Below, in pieces: positions 1-7,231 of a stretch of DNA of 64,000 nucleotides (its first letter is position 1; each line of letters starts with the position of its first letter). Position numbers and translations under genes: made by a program. This DNA comes from Paenibacillus tundrae (lineage in GTDB: Bacteria; Bacillota; Bacilli; Paenibacillales; Paenibacillaceae). The notes under the pieces are model-generated. The model saw nothing but the letters and a program-made list of their open reading frames with translations. It was not told the origin of the DNA and made no database searches. The DNA is taken from contig NZ_CP145605.1 of assembly GCF_036884255.1 (NCBI RefSeq), forward strand, positions 3,534,001 to 3,598,000. Reading direction: 5' to 3'.

Positions 1-347
1 ATGACCGTGCGTGTCCAGTGCCTCTCTCCCGTCGCCGCCTCCAGAATGTACGTTGAATCCGCTTGTTTCTCCAAACCGATAATGTGCTGACCAAATACAA
101 TGGTTGGGTCGAACGTCCTCGCCTGCTCAGACAATTGTGCTATCAACGTCTCACATAGGATCGGTGTTACCCCTCCAACATCCCATATCATTTTCTCGGG
201 ATATATCAGCATCCGCCCGCCAAGCTCGTCTTTCGCTTCGATTAACTTCGTCTTCAAATCGCGCATTCCACTATAAAATGCAGTATACATTCCTGCAGGA
301 CCACCGCCGATAATTGTCACATCGTATAATTCAAGCTGATCTGTCAA
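1..347 (-). CDS. ferredoxin--NADP+ reductase (YumC/YcgT type), N-terminal part
   Basis: The first 115 residues of a flavoprotein run off the left edge of the window. The N-terminus carries the FAD-binding dinucleotide motif GGGPAG, followed by the EAKDELGG segment and a [11 protein letters not shown] stretch that closely resembles B. subtilis YumC/YcgT, thioredoxin-reductase-like enzymes that pass electrons from NADPH to ferredoxin or flavodoxin. The start is a TTG preceded at 7 bases by AGGAGG; the nearby ATG runs directly into a stop. A perfect Fur box lies 42 bases upstream, so expression should rise under iron limitation, as is known for ycgT. It probably supplies reductant for iron release downstream of the siderophore uptake genes next door. 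The C-terminal half, with the NADPH site, is not visible. Confidence 0.85.
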   Translation of the reverse strand, partial: MTDQLELYDVTIIGGGPAGMYTAFYSGMRDLKTKLIEAKDELGGRMLIYPEKMIWDVGGVTPILCETLIAQLSEQARTFDPTIVFGQHIIGLEKQADSTYILEAATGERHWTRTV

Positions 348-388
348 TGCATATCCTCCTCTAGCCAACTCATCTACACCCAAGCTAC

Positions 389-403
389 TGATAATCATTA
401 TCA
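389..403. promoter_or_regulatory. Fur box (7-1-7)
   Basis: TGATAATCATTATCA is a perfect match to the Bacillus 7-1-7 Fur inverted repeat. It lies between the btr-like gene and the ferredoxin reductase, and its position is right for repressing the reductase. Confidence 0.88.
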
Positions 404-519
404 TCTTCATTGTAGCTTCGGCAAAGGCCTAATAACAATGGACAGAATCGACAGTGGCTTTGTACAAAATGGAGAATGCAAATCTTCCAGACGCAGCCAC
501 AACTATATACCCAGTTATA

Positions 520-2109
520 TCAAGCTAAAGATCGTAGGATATCATCAATTTTTTTGCTGTTCGAAATAATTCCGTTATTCATCCAGGTTAGAAAATCCAC
601 TTCGTAAACCTGGTTATGCCGTACAGCTGGTAGATCAAGCCACTCTGGCTGCTTCAGAAGTTCCCTCTCCTTACCTTCTGCCTGGCTGTGCCACTTATCA
701 AATGTAATAAACAGATGATCCGCATGCAACCTATGTAAATCATCTACAGAGAGATTGAACATACCTGGTCTATTTGCCTTAGAAAATACACCTACTGCCG
801 CATGGGAGTGTAAACCAACATCGCCATAAAGGACAGTTGAAACAAAGCCTTGACCTTCATTGGTATATTGAATGATGTGATCTGCCGAAATACGCAGAAA
901 AGCAACCGTTTCGCCTTTCATCATCTGACTCAGTGTATAACTAGCGCTCCTTGCCTTGAAATCATACTTGGCGATCGCATCATCGGCTAACTCCATCCGA
1001 CCAAAATAATCAGCAACGGTCCGTAGGAGTGTACGCCAGTTATTGGTCTGCTCACGTAGAATACACGTGTTGGATATGCGTCGACACTGCGAATACTGCT
1101 GTTGCTCATAACGATCCATAAGTAATATTAGATCCGGTTTATAATTGGAAAGTGTGTCAAAGTTACCACCATTTTCGTCGAACGTCGGAATATGATTTAA
1201 GCCTAGGTAGTCTTGTTTACCCCACTTTGCATGACTATATTGGGCGATAGGCTGCATATCTAGAGCAACGATAAAATCCTCCAAATACGGTGCGACTACT
1301 CTAAGCTCTCCCTTACGACTCCGACGATATTGTCCTGGAGACATACCCACCGTCTGCTTGAAACGACGATTAAAATAATATTCATTGTTAAAGCCTGCAT
1401 TCAGCGCAATATCGAGCAACTTATCATCGGCACTTGTGAGCCACCTCTTGGCTTGATTAATGCGTACTTCATTTAAGTACTGGAGCGGTACTTGACCCGT
1501 AGCCTCTTTGAACAGACGGGTATATTTCCAGCGATCAATACCTGCGAGAGATGCAAGCTCCTCTACAGTTAGAAGCTCGCGGTAGTATTGATGAATATGC
1601 TGTATGCTAAGCTCCACGCCTTGCTGTTCAATATCCGTACCCTTATCTTCGCACGTAAGTGCATTCTGCCGGAATAAGAAGAGCAATAGCTCTTGGAATC
1701 TCACAAACCGTTGGAATACTTCAAGCTCATCTCTCGTTCCACGAAGACCATATAATTCATCAAGCAGCTCGATCATCTTCGCAAAAGGTGAGCAGACAAG
1801 CTCATCCTTATCCGGTATCAAGCTCGAAGCTGTCATACTATCGCCTGTTGTAAAGCACACTCGGTAATGACTGCAGCTCATAAGTTCCTGATCAACAGAT
1901 AAAGACCTCCCAGGCTTCTGTAAATAGCATTTCCCCTGTCCCGATCCGCTCGTTAAAATAATCAGTTCATAGTCTTCCTTATCGTTTTGATCCCTGTCGT
2001 GCAAATCATTCACTTCTGCTTGCTCACCCGCAACATTGAAGCGAATCGATTGCAGCACGTATTGGACTGCTCGCGCCGTCCCAGCTTGATTGCGCTGTTC
2101 AATATCCAT
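520..2109 (-). CDS. btr: AraC-family activator fused to siderophore-binding domain (Btr-like)
   Basis: This 529-residue protein has a poorly conserved N-terminal part (about 1-165), an AraC helix-turn-helix pair (about 170-270, ending in SPGQYRRSRK) and a C-terminal domain (about 275-529) of the periplasmic siderophore-binding type. That domain shares the GKQDYLGL...PTFD and KPDLILLMDR segments with the adjacent lipoprotein (GKQDYLKL...PLFD, EPDLIIAAG). Length and architecture match B. subtilis Btr, a cytoplasmic activator that senses ferric bacillibactin and switches on the uptake operon. Here it lies just downstream of the binding-protein gene, behind a terminator and its own Fur-like site. 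The likely role is to activate siderophore uptake when the ligand enters the cell. The exact siderophore cannot be read from sequence. Confidence 0.85.
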   Translation of the reverse strand: MDIEQRNQAGTARAVQYVLQSIRFNVAGEQAEVNDLHDRDQNDKEDYELIILTSGSGQGKCYLQKPGRSLSVDQELMSCSHYRVCFTTGDSMTASSLIPDKDELVCSPFAKMIELLDELYGLRGTRDELEVFQRFVRFQELLLFLFRQNALTCEDKGTDIEQQGVELSIQHIHQYYRELLTVEELASLAGIDRWKYTRLFKEATGQVPLQYLNEVRINQAKRWLTSADDKLLDIALNAGFNNEYYFNRRFKQTVGMSPGQYRRSRKGELRVVAPYLEDFIVALDMQPIAQYSHAKWGKQDYLGLNHIPTFDENGGNFDTLSNYKPDLILLMDRYEQQQYSQCRRISNTCILREQTNNWRTLLRTVADYFGRMELADDAIAKYDFKARSASYTLSQMMKGETVAFLRISADHIIQYTNEGQGFVSTVLYGDVGLHSHAAVGVFSKANRPGMFNLSVDDLHRLHADHLFITFDKWHSQAEGKERELLKQPEWLDLPAVRHNQVYEVDFLTWMNNGIISNSKKIDDILRSLA

Positions 2110-2130
2110 CGTTTCAATCTACCGCCTTTT

Positions 2131-2156
2131 AATTGATATTCATTCTCAATGAATAT
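2131..2156. promoter_or_regulatory. Fur-like site upstream of the btr-like gene
   Basis: On the minus strand TGAGAATGAATATCA matches the Fur 7-1-7 consensus at 12 of 14 informative positions. It is embedded in a perfect 9-3-9 dyad (ATATTCATT-CTC-AATGAATAT) ending 25 bases before the btr-like start codon. Confidence 0.75.
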
Positions 2157-2171
2157 AGTGTAAAATAAAAC

Positions 2172-2205
2172 GAGCCGCCTATCAACCTTCGTTGAAAAGC
2201 AGCTC
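2172..2205 (-). terminator. terminator after the FeuA-like gene
   Basis: Read on the minus strand, a GAGC...GCTC-based hairpin with an inner CAAC/GTTG stem is followed by GTTTTATTTT. It separates the binding-protein transcript from the btr-like gene. Confidence 0.65.
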
Positions 2206-2256
2206 TTGTTTTATTCTGACGGATGATTCTCCGTCCATGCACTTCATTACTCATGT

Positions 2257-3267
2257 TTACTTCTGAGAAGTTAGCAAGCGAAGTAATTCATCCATTTTCA
2301 GACCATTAGCCGTAATAGCTCCCGTCTGCCAATATGATCTTTCTACTGGATATACATGGCCATTCTTAAATGCAGGAACATTCTTCCACAAAGGATCTGT
2401 CTTCATTTCCTCAAGTGCTTTTGTGTTGCTCTCTTCCTCCCATGTTCCGTTGGATGGCAAGATAATAATATGATCTGCGTCAAGCTCTGGAACGACTTCC
2501 TTCGACAGGACGATATTGCCCTCCGTCATTGCCTCAGCGAACCCTGGTGCCTTCAGCCCAAGATCTTCATACAAGAGTTGTCCTACAAACGTGTTATGAA
2601 TACCGAAAATATTAATCGATTTGTCTACCACGTTCATTCGTAAAACAACAACCTTTTCATCCCCGATCGCTTCGTTCAGCTTCGCCTTCACATCGACAAC
2701 ACGTGCATCGTAATCGGCAAGAACCTGCTCCGCCTTGTCACTTAGACCAAGCAATTCTGCAATCAAGGTCAATGTTTTGCGTGAATCTGGAATAACGTCG
2801 TCCGGTATGCGAAACGTCGGCGCAACCTTGGAATAGAGTTCGTATTGTGCTGCATCAACCTCTCCAGCGGCGATGATTAAGTCGGGCTCGGCTACAAGCA
2901 AAGCTTCGATGTTGCCGGTCACGTCGAACAACGGAACGTCCAGTTTCAAATAATCCTGCTTGCCCCACATTGGGTTGTAATATTGGACAATAGGTGTCAC
3001 CCCAAGCGCCACCAAGTAATCTTCACGATAGAGAGCAGAGATTCGTTTTGGATTGGTTGGGACCTCTACTTCTCCGAAGCCGTCGTTTACAACGCGCGTT
3101 TCCGCCTGAGACGGTACCTCGTTTGATGCTGCAGTGGTCTGTGCCTGCTGATCGGTTGTCACTGGAGCCGCAGCTTGCTCGCCTGCCGAGCCGCAACCCA
3201 TCACCGTAATCATTGCTGCCGTTATAAGCGACATCCATCCTGTTTTCATAACTCCCCATTTACCCAT
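2257..3267 (-). CDS. iron-siderophore ABC transporter binding lipoprotein (FeuA-like)
   Basis: A 336-residue substrate-binding protein of the FecB/FeuA class. The N-terminus is a lipoprotein signal (hydrophobic segment ending TVMG-Cys25), followed by a low-complexity Ala/Thr/Gln linker and a two-lobe binding fold from about residue 60 (VPTNPKRISAL, EPDLIIAAG, VPELDADHIIILPS). It should sit on the outer face of the membrane and hand ferric siderophore to an FeuBC-like permease, which is not in this window. The start has AGGAGTGG 8 bases upstream, and a perfect Fur box lies about 60 bases before the start. Its close likeness to the binding domain of the neighbouring AraC regulator suggests that both recognise the same ligand. 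Confidence 0.88.
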   Translation of the reverse strand: MGKWGVMKTGWMSLITAAMITVMGCGSAGEQAAAPVTTDQQAQTTAASNEVPSQAETRVVNDGFGEVEVPTNPKRISALYREDYLVALGVTPIVQYYNPMWGKQDYLKLDVPLFDVTGNIEALLVAEPDLIIAAGEVDAAQYELYSKVAPTFRIPDDVIPDSRKTLTLIAELLGLSDKAEQVLADYDARVVDVKAKLNEAIGDEKVVVLRMNVVDKSINIFGIHNTFVGQLLYEDLGLKAPGFAEAMTEGNIVLSKEVVPELDADHIIILPSNGTWEEESNTKALEEMKTDPLWKNVPAFKNGHVYPVERSYWQTGAITANGLKMDELLRLLTSQK

Positions 3268-3326
3268 GATCTAATCCACTCCTAGATGTTTTATGTTTTG
3301 TAGCAAAATAATTCGCTTATGTATAA

Positions 3327-3341
3327 TGATAATCATTATCA
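3327..3341. promoter_or_regulatory. Fur box (7-1-7)
   Basis: TGATAATCATTATCA, identical to the box at 389-403, lies upstream of the FeuA-like lipoprotein. The rest of the 306-base gap (3268-3573) holds only this box and the terminator at 3512-3542. Confidence 0.88.
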
Positions 3342-3511
3342 TTTCGCCTGAATAGATTTTACTCCATATTAGAGGCCATGCTCAATATACATTCTCTACA
3401 ACTGGCCTTATACAAACTCGTCACTAGATTACTCACAAAGATACAAATAATACATTAGTGATCCTGATTCTTATTCAGTTCATCAGCTTACCATTTGCAA
3501 TAGTTAGAACA

Positions 3512-3542
3512 AAGGCAGCCCATCAACGTGATGGGCTGCCTT
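3512..3542 (-). terminator. terminator of the AraC gene at 3574
   Basis: A 12-bp perfect stem (AAGGCAGCCCAT / ATGGGCTGCCTT) is followed on the minus strand by TTTGTTCT. Confidence 0.8.
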
Positions 3543-3573
3543 GAATGATAGGTATAATTTAACTACGTTCATT

Positions 3574-4884
3574 TTATCGAATTTCAATCTTCCATCCTTT
3601 TAAATGTTCTGCTCCATAGATAAGGGCATAGTTTTCAATGAATCGTTGGATTGCTGTGATCTGTTCTGACATATCTTTGCGATCCGCTCCCACAATAAAT
3701 GCAGGATGAATATCATTATCGCTAAACTGTTTCATAAACCACGTTAGTGATTGTACATCCTTGTCTAAGGTGAAATTAAAAGGTTCTTCGAATCCAAAAA
3801 CTTGATACGGAATTAAATCATGAACCTGAAGAATCCGGTTAAAATTGTTATCTAGGTTACTTATGAGTAAATCAGTAATTCTGATCACATATACAGAAGT
3901 TGATCTCGGATCGTAATACCCAAATAGATCAAGATTTATCCATTTATTCGGTATATTGCTTACTGCTTCGTGATTGTGAAATAACCCTTTATGCCTTGGA
4001 AGAACGAATGCTGGATCCTTACTCTCTCTGAAGTGCTCCATCATCTCTTGCTTTTTTTTATTTTCATGGCGAAATTCTTTGGGTCCTTCTGGGAAAATCT
4101 TATTAAACTTCTGATAGAAATATCTTGGGGAAGAAAAGCCACTATCCATGGATATGTCCACGAGACTTAGATTTGTCGTTAATAATAGTTTTATCGCGTG
4201 CTCGATGCGTAAGTAATGGAGTAAATTTTGCAATGTATCTCCTATTAATAACTTAAATTGTGACGATAAATAATCTAAATTCAAATACTCATCCGTCATT
4301 GCGGCAATTTCATTCAGAGAAGCTTTGTTGGTGTATCCTTGGTTATTGAATAAATAATTATAGATTTTCCATATTCGTTGCAGCTTAATTGGGTTGCCTT
4401 CGAACATTCTTTTGACATCTAAATTCGTGATAAGCAGATCCAACAATGACTCGATTATATTCAATAAAGTCAAAAAGCGTAGCTCACTCTGGTTGTTTAC
4501 TACTGGAGTTATCAGCGTGCAGATTGCTTCCGATATTTCTTTGACTCGCTCCGAGCCTAAGTATGTTCCAGGGCCGAATTCGTGTGCAAACCAGACTGTG
4601 GATAAATCTGAACAGTAATCCTTAGCCAATTCAGCATCAATATTGATAAGTAACACCAAATTCTCATCATTGGTATGTGACAAACGATGAACTTGATTGA
4701 TATTGAAGATTTCTAGTCCACCAACACTCAATATCCTATTCTCGTCTGCGATGGCTACTTGAATGCTACCCTCTAGCACTATTACCACTTCAATGGAGTT
4801 GCTCCAGCGAAACGGCTCATCTTTGATTCTTAGAAATTCCACTTTTAAGGGAGGACTTTGGTTCTGATTACTGTTCACCTTCAT
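3574..4884 (-). CDS. AraC-family regulator with short GH39-like C-terminal extension
   Basis: 436 residues: an N-terminal cupin-type sensor (about 10-110), an AraC DNA-binding domain (about 170-275; second helix-turn-helix around ISMDSGFSSPRYFYQKFN, then GPKEFRHENKKK), and about 150 further residues (WINLDLFGYYDP..., NRILQVHDLIPYQVFGFEEPF..., ending GWKIEIR). That tail resembles part of the beta-xylosidase-like (GH39) modules found behind some Firmicute AraC regulators, but it is much shorter, so it cannot be a whole TIM barrel. It may serve as a sugar sensor or be a remnant. ATG at 4884 sits only 2 bases from GGAGG; GTG at 4878 has the better spacing and may be the true start. Two 11-bp direct repeats phased at 21 bp lie upstream. 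Confidence 0.72.
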   Translation of the reverse strand: MKVNSNQNQSPPLKVEFLRIKDEPFRWSNSIEVVIVLEGSIQVAIADENRILSVGGLEIFNINQVHRLSHTNDENLVLLINIDAELAKDYCSDLSTVWFAHEFGPGTYLGSERVKEISEAICTLITPVVNNQSELRFLTLLNIIESLLDLLITNLDVKRMFEGNPIKLQRIWKIYNYLFNNQGYTNKASLNEIAAMTDEYLNLDYLSSQFKLLIGDTLQNLLHYLRIEHAIKLLLTTNLSLVDISMDSGFSSPRYFYQKFNKIFPEGPKEFRHENKKKQEMMEHFRESKDPAFVLPRHKGLFHNHEAVSNIPNKWINLDLFGYYDPRSTSVYVIRITDLLISNLDNNFNRILQVHDLIPYQVFGFEEPFNFTLDKDVQSLTWFMKQFSDNDIHPAFIVGADRKDMSEQITAIQRFIENYALIYGAEHLKGWKIEIR

Positions 4885-4924
4885 TTCCTCCTTTCAACTC
4901 AGTGACGATAATTAAGCCACAGAC

Positions 4925-4967
4925 ATTATCATTATCTAAGAAATGTACCTTAACCTCTAAGAAATGT
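4925..4967. promoter_or_regulatory. tandem GATAAT motifs and 21-bp-phased direct repeats
   Basis: Two adjacent ATTATC hexamers (4925-4936) look like a minimal Fur array. They abut a direct repeat CTAAGAAATGT at 4936-4946 and 4957-4967, start to start 21 bp. Two helical turns is the spacing typical of AraC-family half-sites. The region separates the divergent araC and GNAT genes and could control both. Confidence 0.6.
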
Positions 4968-5049
4968 GAATTGTTCACTTGGCTTTTTTCTAGGAAAATG
5001 AGCTATAGAACAGCAATAAAATTTAGAAAACAGGTTAGGGGAGATTACC

Positions 5050-5667
5050 GTGGATCAAATTGAAATCACATCGAAGCTTAATCCTCAGCAACAAGCACAG
5101 GTGGCTCATTTATTTTATGAAGCTTTTCCATTGAAAGTAAAATATCTTTGGTTTTTTACCAAAACGAGAGAGCAAGCTGTTGAGCTATTAGCTCAATCTA
5201 TTCAATTTGAACAAGGTATCTATGCAATACGAAATGATGAAGTCATTGGCTTTCTCGGCTACAATCTAGGTAAAAAAGCCTTTGCACCTGCGAAATATAA
5301 GGCATTTCAGAAGGTTTATCCTCCATTCGCAGCGATGTGGCGATATTTCTTTTACACCATGTATTTAAGGTTCCATATGTACAATGAGGATATATTACAG
5401 ATTGACCCTATTGCAGTATCTGAAAAAGCACGTGGTACAGGAATAGGCAAACTGTTGTTAAAGGAGGTAGAACAGCTTGCAAAAACGATGCAAATTACCA
5501 AAATAAATCTTGAAGTTGTTGATACGAATCCATCAGCACAGAAATTATATGAACGTTTCGGTTATATGATCAAAAAAGAACTTACATCCGGCTTATTTAC
5601 TGCAAAAGCAGGCTTCACAAAAGTAATATTCATGCAAAAATGTGTAGAGATCAACAGTCACACCTAA
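5050..5667 (+). CDS. GNAT-family N-acetyltransferase
   Basis: 205 residues with a GNAT fold. The acetyl-CoA loop is recognisable in EKARGTGIGKLLLKEVEQLA (about residues 130-149), followed by NLEVVDTNPSAQKLYERFGY (about 159-178), the usual C-terminal helix. The substrate is unknown. The start is GTG with AGGGGAG upstream. It is transcribed divergently from the AraC gene and shares its regulatory region, so it may be that regulator's target. Confidence 0.82.
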   Translation: MDQIEITSKLNPQQQAQVAHLFYEAFPLKVKYLWFFTKTREQAVELLAQSIQFEQGIYAIRNDEVIGFLGYNLGKKAFAPAKYKAFQKVYPPFAAMWRYFFYTMYLRFHMYNEDILQIDPIAVSEKARGTGIGKLLLKEVEQLAKTMQITKINLEVVDTNPSAQKLYERFGYMIKKELTSGLFTAKAGFTKVIFMQKCVEINSHT

Positions 5668-5697
5668 TCTCCCGTCACCTCGGATTTTAACTACTGG

Positions 5698-6042
5698 TTA
5701 TGGATACAAAATCTCGATTTCCCCTGGAGCATAGGATTGCTCTGCGTATTGCCCGCCCCATCCACATAGCAATTTCAAAATGGGTTCAAGGGATTGACCC
5801 AGCTCTGTTGTTGAATATTCAACTTTTGGCGGGACTTGATTGTACATTTTTCGATGAATTAATCCATCAGCTTCTAGCTCTCGAAGAGTTTGAATCAGCA
5901 TCTTCTGTGAAATGTTGTTTATGAGCCGCTTAAGCTCTCCCGTCCGTTTAGGTCCTTTTATCAAATAATATAGAACAAGTCCTTTCCACTTTCCTCCAAT
6001 AACCTCTAATGTCACTTCCAGTTCACAGTAATACGTTTTCAT
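5698..6042 (-). CDS. HxlR-family winged-helix regulator
   Basis: 114 residues from the ATG at 6042 (AGAGGG 8 bases upstream; an in-frame GTG at 6051 is less likely). The signature is MKTYYCELEVTLEVIGGKWK followed by the wing region (SQKMLIQTLRELEADGLIHR, KVEYSTTELGQSLEPIL). The single N-terminal cysteine in front of the first helix sits where redox-sensing HypR/HxlR proteins keep their reactive cysteine, so it may respond to electrophiles or disulfide stress. A long imperfect dyad lies upstream and is the likely autoregulatory operator. No divergent target is attached to it. Confidence 0.88.
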   Translation of the reverse strand: MKTYYCELEVTLEVIGGKWKGLVLYYLIKGPKRTGELKRLINNISQKMLIQTLRELEADGLIHRKMYNQVPPKVEYSTTELGQSLEPILKLLCGWGGQYAEQSYAPGEIEILYP

Positions 6043-6094
6043 ATCATGCACCCTCTCTCCAATCTATTATGGAGGAAAAGTTACTAGATGAATA

Positions 6095-6131
6095 GTACCT
6101 ACTTTTTAGTGATATAGTCACCAAAAGGTAA
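6095..6131. promoter_or_regulatory. dyad operator upstream of the HxlR gene
   Basis: TACCTACTTTTTAGTGA and TCACCAAAAGGTA form an imperfect dyad centred near 6114, matching TACC, TTTT and GTGA on both arms. It is probably the HxlR binding site. DNA from 6132 to 6257 has no convincing gene; a 31-codon minus-strand frame near 6149-6241 follows directly on a stop and has no ribosome site. Confidence 0.55.
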
Positions 6132-6257
6132 TAATTGAGTCATTACAAGTTATTTGTTACGCCGAGCTGTTCATTTAATGACATCAAAATAGTTGCATAC
6201 AGTTGCCGTGGCATATCATGTCTCATGTCTACGGGCACCTAACCACAAGCAAAACAA

Positions 6258-6287
6258 AAGCAACCGACTCATTGGGTCGGTTGCTTT
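6258..6287. terminator. terminator
   Basis: AAAGCAACCGAC / GTCGGTTGCTTT is a 12-bp stem with T-rich flanks on both strands. It ends the small gene at 6327 on the minus strand. Confidence 0.75.
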
Positions 6288-6326
6288 ATCATTTTTCTAA
6301 AAACGATAGTCTTCTGATATTCTGAA

Positions 6327-6494
6327 TTATATCCTGTCATTATGTTGATCATTATGATAGGCATTTTCATTATAATAATGTTCAAACTTTTTTTTCATTT
6401 TATTAGCGATCAAGTTGGTTCGGCGGGTATGGACAAGGGCTCTAATGACAAAAAACAGAGCGATCAATACGACAATAGAATATATAATATACAT
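6327..6494 (-). CDS. 55-residue single-pass membrane protein
   Basis: A short gene with a clean start: ATG at 6494, AGAGGAG 7 bases upstream, stop TAA at 6327. The protein begins MYIIYSIVVLIALFFVIRAL, one strong transmembrane helix, then a basic stretch (HTRRTNLIANKMKKKF) and a His/Asn/Tyr-rich polar tail (YYNENAYHNDQHNDR). A helix followed by positive charges predicts an N-out, C-in topology. It lies upstream of the sugar acetyltransferase gene in the opposite transcription sense to nothing else and has its own terminator. I do not recognise the family. A histidine-rich tail could bind metal, but that is a guess. Confidence 0.68.
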   Translation of the reverse strand: MYIIYSIVVLIALFFVIRALVHTRRTNLIANKMKKKFEHYYNENAYHNDQHNDRI

Positions 6495-6530
6495 AGACAA
6501 ACTCCTCTCTAGAAGGCAGATGTCCTTCTT

Positions 6531-7160
6531 TTACCATTCAACCTGGTCAAAACGCATGTCTTTATAGTAGAACTCTCGATCCTGTTCGTTAATCTCACGA
6601 AGAACTCTGCATGGATTGCCCACAGCGATTACGTTTGTAGGGACATCCTTCGTTACAACGCTACCCGCACCAACGACACTTCCTTTGCCAATCGTGACTC
6701 CTGGTAGAATGATTGCTCCTGTCCCGATCCACGCCCCATCTTCAATGACGACGGGTAATGCAAACATCCCGCCTTCTTTGCGCTTCTCAGGGTGTACCGG
6801 ATGACTCGTTACAGCAATTGTTACATTTGGGCCAAACATCACATCATTCCCAATCGTGACTTTGTAATCATCAACCACGGTTAGATTGAAATTGATATAT
6901 ACATTATTGCCTACGCTCGTATTTGAGCCGTATGCCATGCGGAGTGGCGGCTCCATCCACACATTTTCGCCTATGCTACCAAACAGCTGTTTCATTAATT
7001 TCTTGCGCATCTCAACATCATCTGGGTGCAAATTATTGATTTCATAGCATAGTGCCTTACCTCGTTGGCGTGCTTTGGCTAACTCTGCAGCCTCTTTCGG
7101 ATAATTGGCATCATCATCTGTAAATAGTTGTTTGCTTGCCATACGTTCTTGAATATTCAT
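6531..7160 (-). CDS. galactoside/maltose O-acetyltransferase (LacA/Maa type)
   Basis: 209 residues, the usual length of the cytoplasmic acetyl-CoA-dependent sugar O-acetyltransferases. The N-terminal helical region (MASKQLF...YPKEAAELAKARQRGKAL) is typical of Maa/LacA, and the rest is a left-handed beta helix of hexapeptide repeats (VGNNVYINFN, IGNDVMFGPNV, IEDGAWIGTGAIILPGVTIG). The catalytic histidine is in AVTSHPVHPE (about residues 116-125). It acetylates the 6-hydroxyl of glucose, maltose or galactosides, often viewed as detoxification of non-metabolisable sugars. AAGGAG precedes the start. Substrate preference cannot be resolved from sequence. Confidence 0.9.
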   Translation of the reverse strand: MNIQERMASKQLFTDDDANYPKEAAELAKARQRGKALCYEINNLHPDDVEMRKKLMKQLFGSIGENVWMEPPLRMAYGSNTSVGNNVYINFNLTVVDDYKVTIGNDVMFGPNVTIAVTSHPVHPEKRKEGGMFALPVVIEDGAWIGTGAIILPGVTIGKGSVVGAGSVVTKDVPTNVIAVGNPCRVLREINEQDREFYYKDMRFDQVEW

Positions 7161-7231
7161 ATCATCTTCTCCTTTATGAAAAAGCTATTATATATAAGAG
7201 TACATTACATAATCCTTAGTGATGATTAGGT

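Noticed and set aside
6149-6241. 31-codon minus-strand frame near the HxlR gene
   Set aside because: Begins right after a stop, no ribosome site, no family likeness; could be a gene fragment but not supportable.
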